64,000 nucleotides of DNA, taken from contig OX235270.1 of NCBI GenBank assembly GCA_944472135.2, positions 144,475,632 through 144,539,631 on the forward strand, written 5' to 3'. This document shows positions 41,906 through 52,769 of this stretch, piece after piece. How positions within the stretch are numbered: the stretch's first letter is position 1; the number at the start of each line of letters is the position of its first letter. The notes beneath the pieces were generated by a model that was given only the letters and a program-made list of their open reading frames with translations, had not been told where the DNA came from and did no database searches. Origin of the DNA: Trichobilharzia regenti. Its lineage: Eukaryota > Platyhelminthes > Trematoda > Strigeidida > Schistosomatidae. Made by a program: the position numbers and the translations under genes.

Positions 41906-44900
41906 AGTGTCTGTCTGTCTCTGTCTGTCTGTTTTCGACGTAGAACTTTGCACAAATGTGCGGAATTTCAAGTCGCCACACTCCGTGTAGCACGCGAAGC
42001 AAGAGAAGAAATTACAAGAAAAGCATAATAGAAACAGTGAGCAGAGGTGTGAGACAATGGAAGTAATAACGAAGAACAAAACAGTTTCATTGGAGATCAT
42101 AAGTCACAAGGAGTGAATGCATCTGCGCCACTGAGAACGATTTTGAGCCATGTCACCAATTGTTTCCAACCATTGATTTTTACCGTCCCGAGGACCCCAG
42201 CCTGGAAGTCTACACCTTCCTACGTGGCTTAGACTAACTGTTGTAGATTTCATTGACTGGTGCCAAGTTTTTCTTTGACCGCCGCTAGGTTTTTTCCAGC
42301 CTGACCCTACATCGGCTAACATTTCTCGCCAAGAAAGGCGATGACTTGGCATACGCAACACATGTCCTAACCATCTCAGTCTTTGTAGCTTCACGACTTC
42401 GTCGATTGATTTCCCCTGTTTACCTAGAACTCTACGCCTAACCTCCATGTTGCTCACCTTATTATGCCACTTTACACGGGAAATAGAACGCAGGCACCTA
42501 TGATCAAAGACAGCTAGTCTTTTCATGTCTTCCACTCTCAGTGGCCAGGTCTCACAGCCATAAAGGAGGACGGAGCGGACTGATGAGCAGTACACCCGCC
42601 CTTTGGTCGATAGTCGAACATCTCGTCTACGCCAGAGTCGGCGTAAACTAACAAATGCGAAACGAGCCCCTTGTATTCGTGCTGAGATTTCGTCAGAGAT
42701 CAACCCGTTGGCACTGGCTGATGGTACTTCCCAAATAAGTGAAGCGGTCAACGTGCTCTACCACTTCACTTCCTATTTTTAAACTAGGCGTCGATGTAGT
42801 CCAGTCCTGTAACATCATCTTGCATTTGGCGGGAGCGAATCGCATGCCAAACATTCGTAGATTGCAGCTCAAGGTGTTTAGAAGACTCTGCATTTCGTCA
42901 GCGTCTTCGCCTAGAAGGACTATATCGTCTGCATATTCCAAGTCAACGAGATTATTCCCCGGTAGCAAGTCAATCCCTGAGTCGCTGAAGTCACCTAGGG
43001 TTAAGTCCATTAACACATCTATGATGAAGTTGAATAGAAAAGGAGATAATGGGCATCCTTGACGGACACCACTGGTCGTCATCAGTTCAGATGACAGCTC
43101 GCCGTAAGCCCTCACCTGGCTGTATGAGTACGAGTAGAGTGCCTTAATCAGTGCAATATATATTCTCGGAATTCCCTTTACAGCCAAGCATCTCCAGAGA
43201 ACTTCTCGATCGACAGAGTCGAATGCTGCCTTTAGGTCAAGAAATATAATGACTGTTGGACGCCGGTAGGAATGACTATGTTCTAGAATCTGTCGGAGGG
43301 TGAAGATATGATCAATACACCCTCTTCCTGGTCTAAAGCCTGCCTGGCTCTCTCGTGTTTGTGCCTCCCGAGCACCACTCAGTCTACGCATGATTATTGA
43401 GCCTAAGACTTTAGATACTATATTAGTCAAGCTAATCCCTCTGTGATTATCACAGGAAGACTTGTCTCCCTTCTTGTATATGGGGATAATCAGTGACTTA
43501 CACCAACCCGATGGGACTTCTTCTGATTCCCAGACGCTGCCTAGTACCTCAGTTAATCCGGACAGTAAGCTGTCTCCACCGTACTTAAATACCTCTGGAG
43601 TCATTCCATCAGGTCCCGCTGCTTTGCCTAGTTTCAGATTGGTGACAGCTTTAGTAACCTCAGTTAGGGACGGAGGACCTGTGTCTATATCCCATTCAGG
43701 GAGGTGTTGGATGCTCGGAAGGTTGAGCGTGGCTGTGGGCAAATTAAACTGCTCCTCATAATGCTCTTTCCAACGATCCAGTCGTCTATCCTGGGAGCTA
43801 ATTATAGTGCCATTTTTTTCCGAGATTGTCTCACTAATGATTTGTCTTCTCCCACCCGTTTCCCTGATGAGTCCAAAGAGTTGCCTGGTGTTGCCTATCC
43901 TCGAAGCTTTCTCCATCTCTTTGGCTTTTGTCGCCCACCACTGTTCACGGTCCTTGCGGAGACTTTTCGTAAGTTTCCTCTTGTGCAGCTTTCGCTCCTC
44001 ATTGAATTCGGAGCTCGCCGGAATAAGTCTTCTAGCATCTATCAGTTCGGATGAGGCGGTGGAGATCCAGTGGTTTTTACTCACCTTTGGGTTTACCTTA
44101 TTCACAGCTTTTACAGCTGTATCTATGGCTGCCTGGATATTTTTCCAAGCTTCTTCAGGGTGAGCACAGCTGTCGAACACAGATATGTGTTTAGCTAGTT
44201 CTTCCTCAAATACGGATTTAGTTTCCTGATCGAGCTGGGGACGTGATGGTTTTACCGCCAGCTGTTTCCTACGTCCGTTCAGTCGTAAGCACACCCGAGC
44301 GCGGACCAGTGCATGGTCGGTATCTACGCACGTGTTCCAGAAGGAGCGACAATCTCCTACCGACCCACGCCAACGATAGCTTATTGCTATGTGGTCTATT
44401 TGTGTCCAGCGTTGGTTTGATGAAGGGGGTCTCCAAGTCAAACAGTGTCTCTCCTTGTGTTTAAAGTTAGTGCTTACAAGAAACAAATGATTATCAGAGC
44501 AGAACTGTAGGAGACGGTCACCGTTGTCGGTTCGCTGGCACGGAACTCCATAGGTGCCACCGACATCCTTCTCAGATTGACACAATTTCCCTACTTGAGC
44601 GTTAAAGTCACCAGCTAGAACGACTATGTCTGAGCGTTTAGCCTTTCCACCAAACTAGACAGCTTTTGGTAGAACTCATCCTTCGTTTCATCTGAACTGC
44701 AGTCAGTGGGGGCGTAGGCGGAGATTACGAAAAGGCATCGGCGAGTAGTGCAGTCCTTCCTCCTTCTTACTGATCCGTTCAGGCGGACAGCACACATTCG
44801 GCTATCTACCGGGATCCAGTCAAGCAATGTCTTTTCTGCCCTAGTACTCAAAGCTATCCCTACGCCAGCTAATCCTCGTGAACTAGCTGTGGCATCTCCT

Positions 44901-45280
44901 GACACCCTCAAGGTGAATTTTGCAGATTCAACCTGTTGGCCAGGTGGGGTTAGGTGAATAACCACACTTGGGTCTTGTATGCGTGTTTCTGAAACACAGC
45001 ATACATCAATGGCTCGTGATGCCAGGGTCTTGGCTGGTGATGCTTGTTGTCCTATTTGGCAAAGTGTCCTAACATTAAATGATCCTATATGAAATTGGTG
45101 GCTCGGCTTTAAGAGGCTGTCGGTGGTGGTTTTTCGGCTTCCATCGTTTTCAGTGGACGCAGAGTGGAGAGGAAGTGGAGAGCTATCAAGTCGAGGAGTT
45201 GCATCAGTGGAAGGTAGGCAAGGTAATAGAGATGAAGATGAAGACAAAGATAAGTGAGGATTAGAGAGGTTTTGTGTGCG
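41906..45280 (-). mobile_element. RTE/SR2-like non-LTR retrotransposon inside CR1-B
   Basis: On the minus strand: endonuclease, RT, a C-terminal domain, about 200 bp of 3' UTR and a CAGA-repeat tail (41911-41931 on the plus strand reads CTGTCTGTCTCTGTCTGTCTG). CR1-B sequence lies on both sides in the same direction, so this is best read as an RTE inserted into CR1-B ORF1. The 5' junction is blurred within Ser/Pro-rich coding sequence (45200-45330). Confidence 0.78.
42104..45280 (-). pseudogene. RTE endonuclease-RT ORF with two small frameshifts
   Basis: The endonuclease begins near 45090: FHIGSFNVRTLCQIGQQ, CCVSETRIQDPS (catalytic Glu), VISAYAPTDCSS, then, after a one-base shift at about 44625, a GDFNAQVG block and QIDHIAISYRWR. 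The RT is in 44585-42693: KAAGPDGMTPEVF, NHRGISLTNIVSKVLGSIIM, FLDLKAAFDSVDREVLW, GVRQGCPLSPFLFNFIIDVL and LEYADDIVLLGEDADEM (YADD). A second shift at about 42720 leads to the C-terminal domain (42751-42104) with RVYCSSVRSVLLYGCETWPL and LRWLGHVLRM, ending AQNRSQWRRCIHSL. The motifs and order are those of RTE-clade elements known from schistosomes. Only two single-base shifts break it. Confidence 0.85.
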
Positions 45281-46378
45281 TTTTGGATTGTGAGGGCGAT
45301 TGTTACTTCCCGGCTGGCCACACCGTGGAAGTTGGTTGCGTGACCGCATAGCCCAGGGGATAACTGCTTGAGGCCGGTCACACGCGGCCTGTTTTTGTTC
45401 GATCGTGGGGAGTGCGGGCTTATTTAAGCTGCCACTGCTTTTGTTGGTATGATTTAGAGGCAAATTTTCCTTATCTTTAGCAATGAAGTTATGGCTAGGA
45501 GATGATAATGTCGAATTTCGGGGGTTTTTGACTTTTTTCTGGGGGTTATTTAGTGGCATTTTAGATTCTGCGGTGATAGGTGGTATGGTTTTGTTATTTA
45601 TTTGGTTACAGTCTAGTGGCCTTTCGGCTGGTGTTGCACTCTGATGGGATAATTCTGTGTGTTTTGAGAGGGGTGATGCGGTGGGGTCTACCGTATCTTT
45701 CACAGGGTTGGGAATAATGGCTGCTTGCAATGTCCTATTACCTATTTCACAATTAGTCTTAGCGAGATAGTTGTATGCGCGCCTCTCTATGACTGTTTTG
45801 TCCACCCCGACCTTTGTATGTTTGTAGTTTCTGGCTTGCGATAGAGTGTATTGGGAGTGGATGAATTTTCTGGTCTCTGCCGGTGTTTCGAACCGAAAAC
45901 GAATAGGACAACACTTTTCATGTTGACTCTTCTTCAGCTTATAGCACTTAGTCTTGGAGTTAGGCGTTTTCGCCTCACTAAGTAAGATGCGCTGTACCCT
46001 TTTTAGTGCCTCATTGTCCGGAACGTTGTAGACAATAGCACTCAGTTTTGCGTCGAGTCGTTTTGTTACTTCTGTGGTAACAAAATTAATGAGGTTATCT
46101 ACCTTAGTTACCGATTCTGTGTCAAGCTTGTTAAGGTTTACAGTTTTCATGAGGATAGTTAGAGGTGTCAATTCATAGACCTGCGATCTGATATCGCTGA
46201 TCTGGTCTGATAATTTGGATATCTCGGTATCGGTTTCGATGTTTCCAGCATTTACTGACTTACTGTTTTTTATTTGCCTTAACTCAGCCTTAAGTTCACT
46301 TATAGACAACTTTAGAAGTTCTATTTCTGAAGATAGTGCTGAAAAAGAGCTTGATGGCTGGAGTTTTTCGATAAGCAC
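44624..46378 (-). CDS. Continuous frame joining CR1-type ORF1 to RTE endonuclease
   Basis: 584 codons without a stop. The N-terminal half is CR1 ORF1: coiled-coil-type LLKLSISELKAELRQIKN and the RRM-like block AIVYNVPDNEALKRVQRILL, CYKLKKSQHEKCCPIRFRF. A long polar stretch follows, then SFNVRTLCQIGQQ and the rest of an RTE endonuclease N-terminus. As CR1-B sequence resumes beyond the RTE 3' end, an in-frame insertion explains this without a functional fusion. The upstream ORF1 start (46583, MKLVSNLTSLIATSSN) is in another frame. The shift is at a run of seven Gs (46389-46395), a common place for sequencing error. Confidence 0.7.
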   Translation of the reverse strand: MLIEKLQPSSSFSALSSEIELLKLSISELKAELRQIKNSKSVNAGNIETDTEISKLSDQISDIRSQVYELTPLTILMKTVNLNKLDTESVTKVDNLINFVTTEVTKRLDAKLSAIVYNVPDNEALKRVQRILLSEAKTPNSKTKCYKLKKSQHEKCCPIRFRFETPAETRKFIHSQYTLSQARNYKHTKVGVDKTVIERRAYNYLAKTNCEIGNRTLQAAIIPNPVKDTVDPTASPLSKHTELSHQSATPAERPLDCNQINNKTIPPITAESKMPLNNPQKKVKNPRNSTLSSPSHNFIAKDKENLPLNHTNKSSGSLNKPALPTIEQKQAACDRPQAVIPWAMRSRNQLPRCGQPGSNNRPHNPKRTQNLSNPHLSLSSSSSLLPCLPSTDATPRLDSSPLPLHSASTENDGSRKTTTDSLLKPSHQFHIGSFNVRTLCQIGQQASPAKTLASRAIDVCCVSETRIQDPSVVIHLTPPGQQVESAKFTLRVSGDATASSRGLAGVGIALSTRAEKTLLDWIPVDSRMCAVRLNGSVRRRKDCTTRRCLFVISAYAPTDCSSDETKDEFYQKLSSLVERLNAQT

Positions 46379-46750
46379 ATAAGGTGAAGGGGGGGTTTGT
46401 ATGAGCAGAGGGTACTGAATTTTTAGGAGTAGTGCTAATACTAGCTGTCAGTACAGTTTTATCCTCAGTTCCAGTTCGACGCTTACGGCATACAAGTGAG
46501 TTATGTGACTCACTATAGCCGTTTGTAGGGGGGGTGTTGCTTGACGTAGCAATCAAGGACGTTAAATTAGACACCAGTTTCACAGGGGAATGGGTTCGTT
46601 GCTTTTACTTTGATTAATCATAACTATTAGAAATGGGAGTTAGTTGTTACAAGTATGGAAGTGGTATAGTACTTGTGCAAGTACTACAACAAGATAAATT
46701 TTATGTAACGAATCACGTAAAAATGTAATGCAAACGTTGAACGTACCGCG
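45281..46750 (-). pseudogene. CR1-B 5' end and ORF1 N-terminal part
   Basis: The 5' terminus (CGCGGTACGTTCAACG on the minus strand) is at about 46750, matching the other CR1 copies. ORF1 starts at 46583 and is shifted once near 46390. The RRM-like domain is intact. The C-terminal part is displaced to 41905 and below by the RTE. Confidence 0.75.
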
Positions 46751-46762
46751 ATACAGACTCTT

Positions 46763-47109
46763 AGGATCGAGTGAAGACGTTATTAGAAAATGAATGAGAT
46801 AAGACATTGTGAAGTGGTATTCAAAGATCCGACAATGGATAGCAAGTTAATTTATAAGATGCCCCATAAATCTGTGCAGATCCCGCGTGGTCGCATCTCA
46901 ACAATAGGCTGAGCAATGGTATATATTTAAAGGTAGAAGCATGATCTGTCAAGGCGTTCATTATTCTTTTCAAGATAAAGATCTAAGCCCTCATAAAAAT
47001 CATGAAAATCTCGAGCCTTCAAATTGTGTATTGCTGTTCCTGCAGAATGGGGTGATTCACCTTAGTGACCACCACCATATCTACTGATCACCTGGCGCCA
47101 CCCTCCCCC
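46763..47109. repeat. Unclassified 347-bp dispersed repeat, copy 1
   Basis: Nearly identical to 52340-52688. It contains CGCGTGGTCGCATCTCAACA, a TATA-like GGTATATATTTAAAGG and CCTTCAAATTGTGTATTGC. There is no ORF of note, no B box and no hammerhead core that I can find. It starts 12 bases from the CR1-B 5' end. Orientation unknown. Confidence 0.75.
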
Positions 47110-48029
47110 ATTTTATGATGTTAGGCTCTGAGACTATGAACATTATGACTACCGCGAATATATTGCTGGGTACCAGATAGCTTCGTACCTTATAACTCCA
47201 TCTCCCTAGCTTTCTTGATGAGTGTTTCCAATAGGTCTCCACGTACATCTTTATGAACATATTATATATGTGTGCATGCGTCCTAATGAACAGATTACTT
47301 TATAAGAAGTTAAGACCTTAGAGAGTAAAAAGAAAAGGTTTTGTGAATAGTGGAGCAAGATTCAGCAGAACACTATAGTTATGGTTCAATGTAGGTAGTA
47401 TGAACTGAAGGTAAGGTCGGTTGGAGGGACTTAGTGCACTAAATTATCATGGCAGTCTTGTATACAGCAAACACTTGACATTGCAAAGAAACCTGTCTAC
47501 ACATATTATAAAAAGATATTAACACTGAACCAACAAAATTTTAGCATTTGGTTAACAATACTACAGTGTGTGTACACTGCAGAAGGGTAGTTAGTCTTAC
47601 AGGGAGCCGTAAAGTAAATCAATCTATATATGATAAGAGTATAATCAATATGATAATTCTCATTATCAAAGAATACATTAGGCTCAATAATTGAGTTTTA
47701 TAAGGGAAACAAGCGTGGTAAAGCAAGAGAACATTTGCTGCATAAATATTTTAATCATTTTAAGTATTTTAATAACAATCTAATAAAGGCTTTTGTATTT
47801 CCCAATCTAATTTCAAGAATTGAACATGCACAATTAATAAGTATTATTATATTAAGTATATTCATACGTAAAATATTAAAAGGTGTAGTTGCTATTACAA
47901 TTATTTCCAGGGTTACTTTTACCAACACAACTTATAGATTATGGAGAATGGAAATCGGTAAATTAGTTAACGTTCATTGCGTGAGTATTAGAGTTGAGTT
48001 ATACGTGTGTGACTATACCGAAGACTGAT
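47110..48029. other. No gene recognised
   Basis: AT-rich DNA. A 97-codon frame (47735-48028) is Ile/Asn/Lys-rich as expected from base composition and is not called. Confidence 0.45.
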
Positions 48030-48895
48030 CTGGCCTTCAATTTCCGTTCTACCAACAGTTGTGGTCTTTTAGATGAGCTAGGATGTACATGTTAAAGTCT
48101 CTTTCTAGGCTCCGTTTGAACCCATCAGGGTTTTCACAACATCTTATTTCAGGTGGTAGTTGGTTCCAAAGAGTGCATTATTTTATGGTGAAAAAGTTTG
48201 CCCTAATGGATTTTCTGTGGGTAGCCACCTTGACAAGGTAGTCGCGGTTTTGCAGCTGATATGATTTAATATTTTCCCATGTTGTGGATGAGTTACTGAA
48301 GCAATGCTTCCTAATGACTTTGAAGAGTAGAAATAAGTTGCACTTCACTCTCCTTAACCACAGAGGTTCTAATTTCGGACGTACACACCTGTCAACATGT
48401 TCCACTTGTTGGTCGAACCCTATTATGCGTTTCGTGAGGAATCTCTGGACACTTTCGATTTTTTTTCTGTCCACAGACCTGAGGTTACAGAATAGGAGAG
48501 CACAATATTCAAGTTTGGGACGGATACATGTCCCATATATAGCTAATCTTGCTTCTTGAGTGTAGGATTTACACAGTGCAAAGCCAGTAAGTTGTTTACA
48601 GTTAGATATAACCTTATTTGCATGATCGGAAAAGGATAAATCTGAGTATGTTATCCCGAGATCTGTGACTGTGTTCAGTTTTGAGAGGAGCTTACCGTAC
48701 ATATATAGGCACATTCTCGGTTTCCAGCGTCCAAGGTGGGCTATAACGCACTTGTCTGGGTTGAAAGTCAGTTGCCACTTTTCGCTCCAATCGCTTATAT
48801 TGTTTAAATCTTGTTGGATCTTGCTTTCGACGCTCATATCGGACCTGATATGAGTAACACATCCACCTTCCTCTGACGTGCTTTTTGTCACTACT
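48030..48895 (-). pseudogene. CR1-like ORF2, RT C-terminal fragment (divergent copy)
   Basis: An open minus-strand frame of 237 codons (48891-48178) continues, past a stop, to about 48030. It has QQDLNNISDWSEKWQLTFNP, CVIAHLGRWKP, VTDLGITYSDLSFSDHANKV, LTGFALCKSYTQEARL, YGTCIRPKLEYCALLF and ERDFNMYILAHL near the end. It matches the region after YADD in CR1-like RTs. It is 5' truncated just downstream of where YADD should be. It is more divergent than CR1-A and CR1-B and represents a third lineage. Confidence 0.8.
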
Positions 48896-50515
48896 GAACA
48901 GATGACAGTTATACACAGAAATATCTTGATCGAAAGTCAGCGAACTTTATCATGTTTCATTAATGATTATAGGAACAGGACTTAGTAAGCATCTATCGTC
49001 TGAAATCGGTCTACTTCGAAGGTAATCGCATGAACCTTAAAACTAAGCGTTCTCAATCCATTGGTTCTCGGAGAAATCACTAGCATCGCGAAGGAAACCG
49101 AACTTTCTATCGAGCCCTCAGTAAAACGCGCTCTGGACGAACCATGCGATTCCCATATCAAATTCCCACTTGTCTCATATAGCAAGTCGATGAGGCCCAC
49201 CCAACTTATCACGCTTGTGGTATACTTTTTCTCTGAGACACATTATTCTTTTTTGATCGCATCCTACAACATAAGCCAAAATATTTTATAGCCGTACATG
49301 TCACATCCTCCAAAAAATTGTATTTTCTCTCGATGTTCTTTCTTTCTGCATGGTGGATGTATATCATTATTCCGAAGTTATTTTTCTCACATTTTCATCA
49401 ACAAGATTTTTGGCACTCTTGTTTCTCTTCCAGGTGTGACCGGCACTGAACGAGATGTATCGGCACCCAATTAGGATATGTAGATGACCAGTAGGCAATC
49501 CATCAGGCCGATCGGAAGATTTCTATTGATAGTAACACTTTTTACTTTCTACTGGTTTTGTCTTGGGGTCCTTACAACCCCACTAGGGAAAATGAGCTTC
49601 ATCGGTGGGTAATTCCCAGAATTATTAGCTACAGCATCCACCACTGAACATAAGACGCTGTCCCTCACCGTTTAAGTCTACTTGTTTAGCTGAAGGCTTA
49701 CGGTCGAGCATCCGCGCCACTTCGCATGACGTTGTGTTACATTCGTTTGTTCATTCATGCACAATCTCTAGCCAGTTAAGCAATCAACCTCACATTAAGA
49801 TCTGGTCCCGAAATATACTTCGTAAATTTGACGATCAGTTTTGGTGTATTGCCTGTCCTTTGGTCTACGCAGAACGAATACTATAGAAGTTGTCGGCAAT
49901 AGATCTTGTGTTAGTATACCTCATGCTATCTATGAACTTCAATACCCTTAGCCTCTAAAACTTCCTCCTGAAGGCCTGTGATATGATGCATAATTTGTTT
50001 GGTAGGTGCTGGCTCAGATACAGGCTGTTTGCTGGCAGTGCTAGGACAATCCACAACAACACTGCCAACACACTTTTAGGTGGTTACCTTCAAATTTTTG
50101 TTAATTATACTATGGCTAGTGTGAATTTTTACGGGAATAAGTGGTTTGATGGCAGTTGTTCTATGTACATCAGTAGTGGGGATAAGGTATCATGCTGACT
50201 AGGGAAAATCAGGGCCTGAGGGAGCAGTCTAGGGAGGTTGTTCCTGTTTTTAATACACTGGAATTCAGTTATGTATGCCTTAATCACGGTTTATAATAAG
50301 TTTCTTAAGTTCTTTCCTCAAGTGTTAGTCCGTTAACGGTCTTGAGTAACTTGCAAAGGGCGATTACTATGGTTATGACGAATTAAACGAGGATGGGTGC
50401 TTAACTTACTTGCCCCATGTTCTGGTGGTGGCCGCACCCCCATATAAGTGCCATTTTACTGTAGATGGCTGGGTTCTACTGGGGTAGAGCCTCTTGTATA
50501 AAGATCGTGTAGGTG
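48896..50515. other. No gene recognised; possibly upstream part of the Penelope-like element
   Basis: Only short frames are present (for example 49061-49291, 49983-50198), with no motif I can name. Since the Penelope-like RT at 50520 starts mid-domain, decayed 5' sequence of that element may lie here, but I cannot show it. Confidence 0.35.
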
Positions 50516-50519
50516 CTCG

Positions 50520-51391
50520 ATGATTTCCTCTCCCCAAAACTACCTAAAGGAACTTCTCGGATGTACGTTCAATATCCAGTTCAAATTCAGTGAACAGTTC
50601 TGTGTGCAGAAAGATGGAGTAGCCATGGTGTCTCCTCTCGGTCCACTCCTAGCTAACTGTTTTATGGCGAGTCTTGAAAATAACATCCTCGATCCCTTGA
50701 TAAGTCAACTGCACTTATACAAGCGATAAGTAGACGATACATTTATAATCTGTGATGAAAAATGTGATTTAGATTCTCTCCTCAAAACCTTCAACCTAGC
50801 GCATCAATAAGATTCACCTTAGAACGCGAATCGAACAACTCATTTCCATTCCTCGATATACTACTCCCCAGTAGACACGACCGTACCATCCAAAGATCGA
50901 TATACCGTAAGCCAACATGGACTGGACAGTATATCAACTTCCAGAGCTTTGTTCCACTGATCCAAAAGAGAAACCTGGTACGTACATTGCGTTCAAGGAT
51001 TAGAAAAATCTGCTGGGAAGACATGGTAGAGAAAGAATTAAATTTATCACGTGAAACCCTACTAGAGAATGGGTATCCACCAAGATTCATCGACAAAAAC
51101 ATGAAGGAGAAGCCTCCGGTGTGAAACATGACAACGGTTCCTAAGAAGACTCTCTTCATGAACCTAGTATTCAAAGATCATATCGCAGCGGAAATTTTCA
51201 GAAACCGCCTTTAACAAAGTCTGAAGAAGACATTTCGAACAGCCACTCTACGTATAACATTTTCCTACAGACAGTTGATCCAGTCTAACGCTAAGGCCAA
51301 GCTACCGCTTTCGGCCACTTCAATGTGTATTTATCAGTTTACTTGCTCGTGTGGAGCAAAGTATATCGGCCGTACGTAACGTCAGGTCCAC
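50520..51391 (+). pseudogene. Penelope-like element: RT end and start of GIY-YIG domain
   Basis: In shifting plus-strand frames: QFCVQKDGVAMVSPLGPLLA and NCFMASLEN (RT block around GSPLGP), VDDTFIICDE (the YVDD-type catalytic block), then the minus-Asp downstream blocks with PTWTGQYINFQSF and KRNLVRTLRSRI (partly in other frames), finishing IYQFTCSCGAKYIGRT, the beginning of a GIY-YIG endonuclease. The BEL-like LTR starts at 51392 and cuts the domain. Order RT then GIY-YIG is typical of Penelope-like elements. Several stops show it is dead. Confidence 0.8.
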
Positions 51392-52769
51392 TGTCAATGT
51401 AGTTGAAGATTGAACGATCAATTCATGGCTGTTTGCTCAAACCTAACTTCCCTATATTTTCGCGGAGGCATCAATACACCAGTCATCCTCTCATCGGTCA
51501 CTGTTCCGAAAGAACCTAGAAAACTGTTGGAAGTAATATCGTGATTTATTATTGTAACATTTGTTCATAGACCTTAGTTTATTATGCTGCTCGCATGTTG
51601 GTGTTAGAATAAAGAATCCTCGAGTCGCCAATCGATGTTTTGGTCTTTGCACCCGTTAGTACTAAGAGTTTCTAATAATAATAATAATTTTATTTTCATA
51701 TAAACATAAATTTACATGAAAATGCATGCCATTTTTACAGGTACGGTCAAGTATGTTATAATGTCAAATCTTAAATTGTCTACAAGTTAATAATGTTTCA
51801 ACAGTTAAATATTTGATATATATATATATAATTACACTCATTGTCTGAACCAGGCCGTATAGTTATTGAATTGTACAGTTGTCCTCCGGGTTGGGCGGGA
51901 AAATCGACTTCGTTTCGTTTTCATCCCGTGGTTGTAGGCATACGATAACCAACCAATATTGAGGTAAGTACAACGTTTACAAGGGATTGGAAGCTGTTTT
52001 TTAGAAAAGTTAAAGTGCTAAGGTGAATCATTAAAGTGTAATAGATTAAGTGAGTGAAATATATCATTAATAAACACATTTATGTAGAAAACAGAATGGG
52101 GGAATAATTAATCCTTAGGCCGACAACGTTCATTTGCAATGTATAATAAAACCAATATATTTTGTACTATCATGATGTCCACCTTTGGCTTTAATACAAT
52201 TATTTTCAAGCCAGTTGTTTTTATTTCATGCCTTTTTGTCTATTTGGTGCACAGCCGTACCCTACAGAGAATAGGAATAGAATAAGTCGAATCAAATTCA
52301 TGAAGAGCTATAAAATGTTAGGTTTGATGGAATATAATGAGGATCAAGTAAAGACGTTATTAGAAAATAAGTGAGACAAGATATTGTGAAGTGGTATTTA
52401 AAGATCCGACAATGGATAGCAAGTTAATTTATAGGATGCCCCATAAATCTGTGCAGATCCCGCGTGGTCGCATCTCAACAATAGGCTGAGCAATGGTATA
52501 TATTTAAAGGTAGAAGCATGATCTGTCAAGGCGTTCATTATTATCTTTTTCAAGATAAAGATCTAAGCCCTCATAAAAATCATGAAAATCTCGAGCCTTC
52601 AAATTGTGTATTGCTGTTCCTGCAGAATGGGGTGATTCACCTTAGTGACCACCACCATATCTACTGGTCAGCTAGCACCACCCTCCCTACTTCTGAAAGG
52701 CTACGAGTGACTGCGAGAGGCCCGACGTAGCAAGAGCTGGCATTAATGGTTTATGAGATGTGACTGACA
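51392..52769 (+). repeat. 5' LTR of BEL-like copy 4, with a 1017-bp insert
   Basis: LTR sequence runs 51392-51673 (TGTCAATGTAGTTGAAG...) and resumes at 52691-52769 (...GAGATGTGACTGACA), about 361 bp in all. TTCT at 51670-51673 and 52691-52694 flanks the insert. The left flank is Penelope-like sequence; GTCCAC precedes the LTR. Confidence 0.82.
51674..52690. mobile_element. Composite insert: non-LTR 3' end plus unclassified repeat copy 2
   Basis: 51674-51945 starts AATAATAATAATAATTTTAT and matches 36217-36455 (minus-strand non-LTR 3' end). 51946-52339 is unassigned. 52340-52688 is the second copy of the repeat at 46763-47109. Because both lie between one TTCT pair, they may have arrived together, or one may have been inserted into the other. 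Confidence 0.65.

Noticed and set aside
41908..41935. TCTG repeats as an independent microsatellite or CRISPR-like array
   Set aside because: They sit exactly at the RTE 3' end and are its tail; no spacers of regular length exist anywhere in the window.
43855..43890. Hammerhead ribozyme, prompted by CTGATGAG in the RTE region
   Set aside because: No matching GAAA with flanking helices nearby; the string is part of coding sequence on the other strand. Other CTGATGA-like strings in the window also lack the core.
44624..46378. Claiming a proven new chimeric retrotransposon
   Set aside because: CR1-B sequence continues past the RTE 3' end, so a nested insertion explains the frame; kept as a finding only.
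46763..47109. Repeat as a small nuclear or spliced-leader RNA gene
   Set aside because: None of the conserved snRNA or flatworm spliced-leader segments I know is present; the TATA-like string alone is weak in AT-rich DNA.
47735..48028. 97-codon frame as a gene
   Set aside because: Composition (Ile, Asn, Lys, Phe) follows the AT-rich DNA; no motif, no neighbour support.
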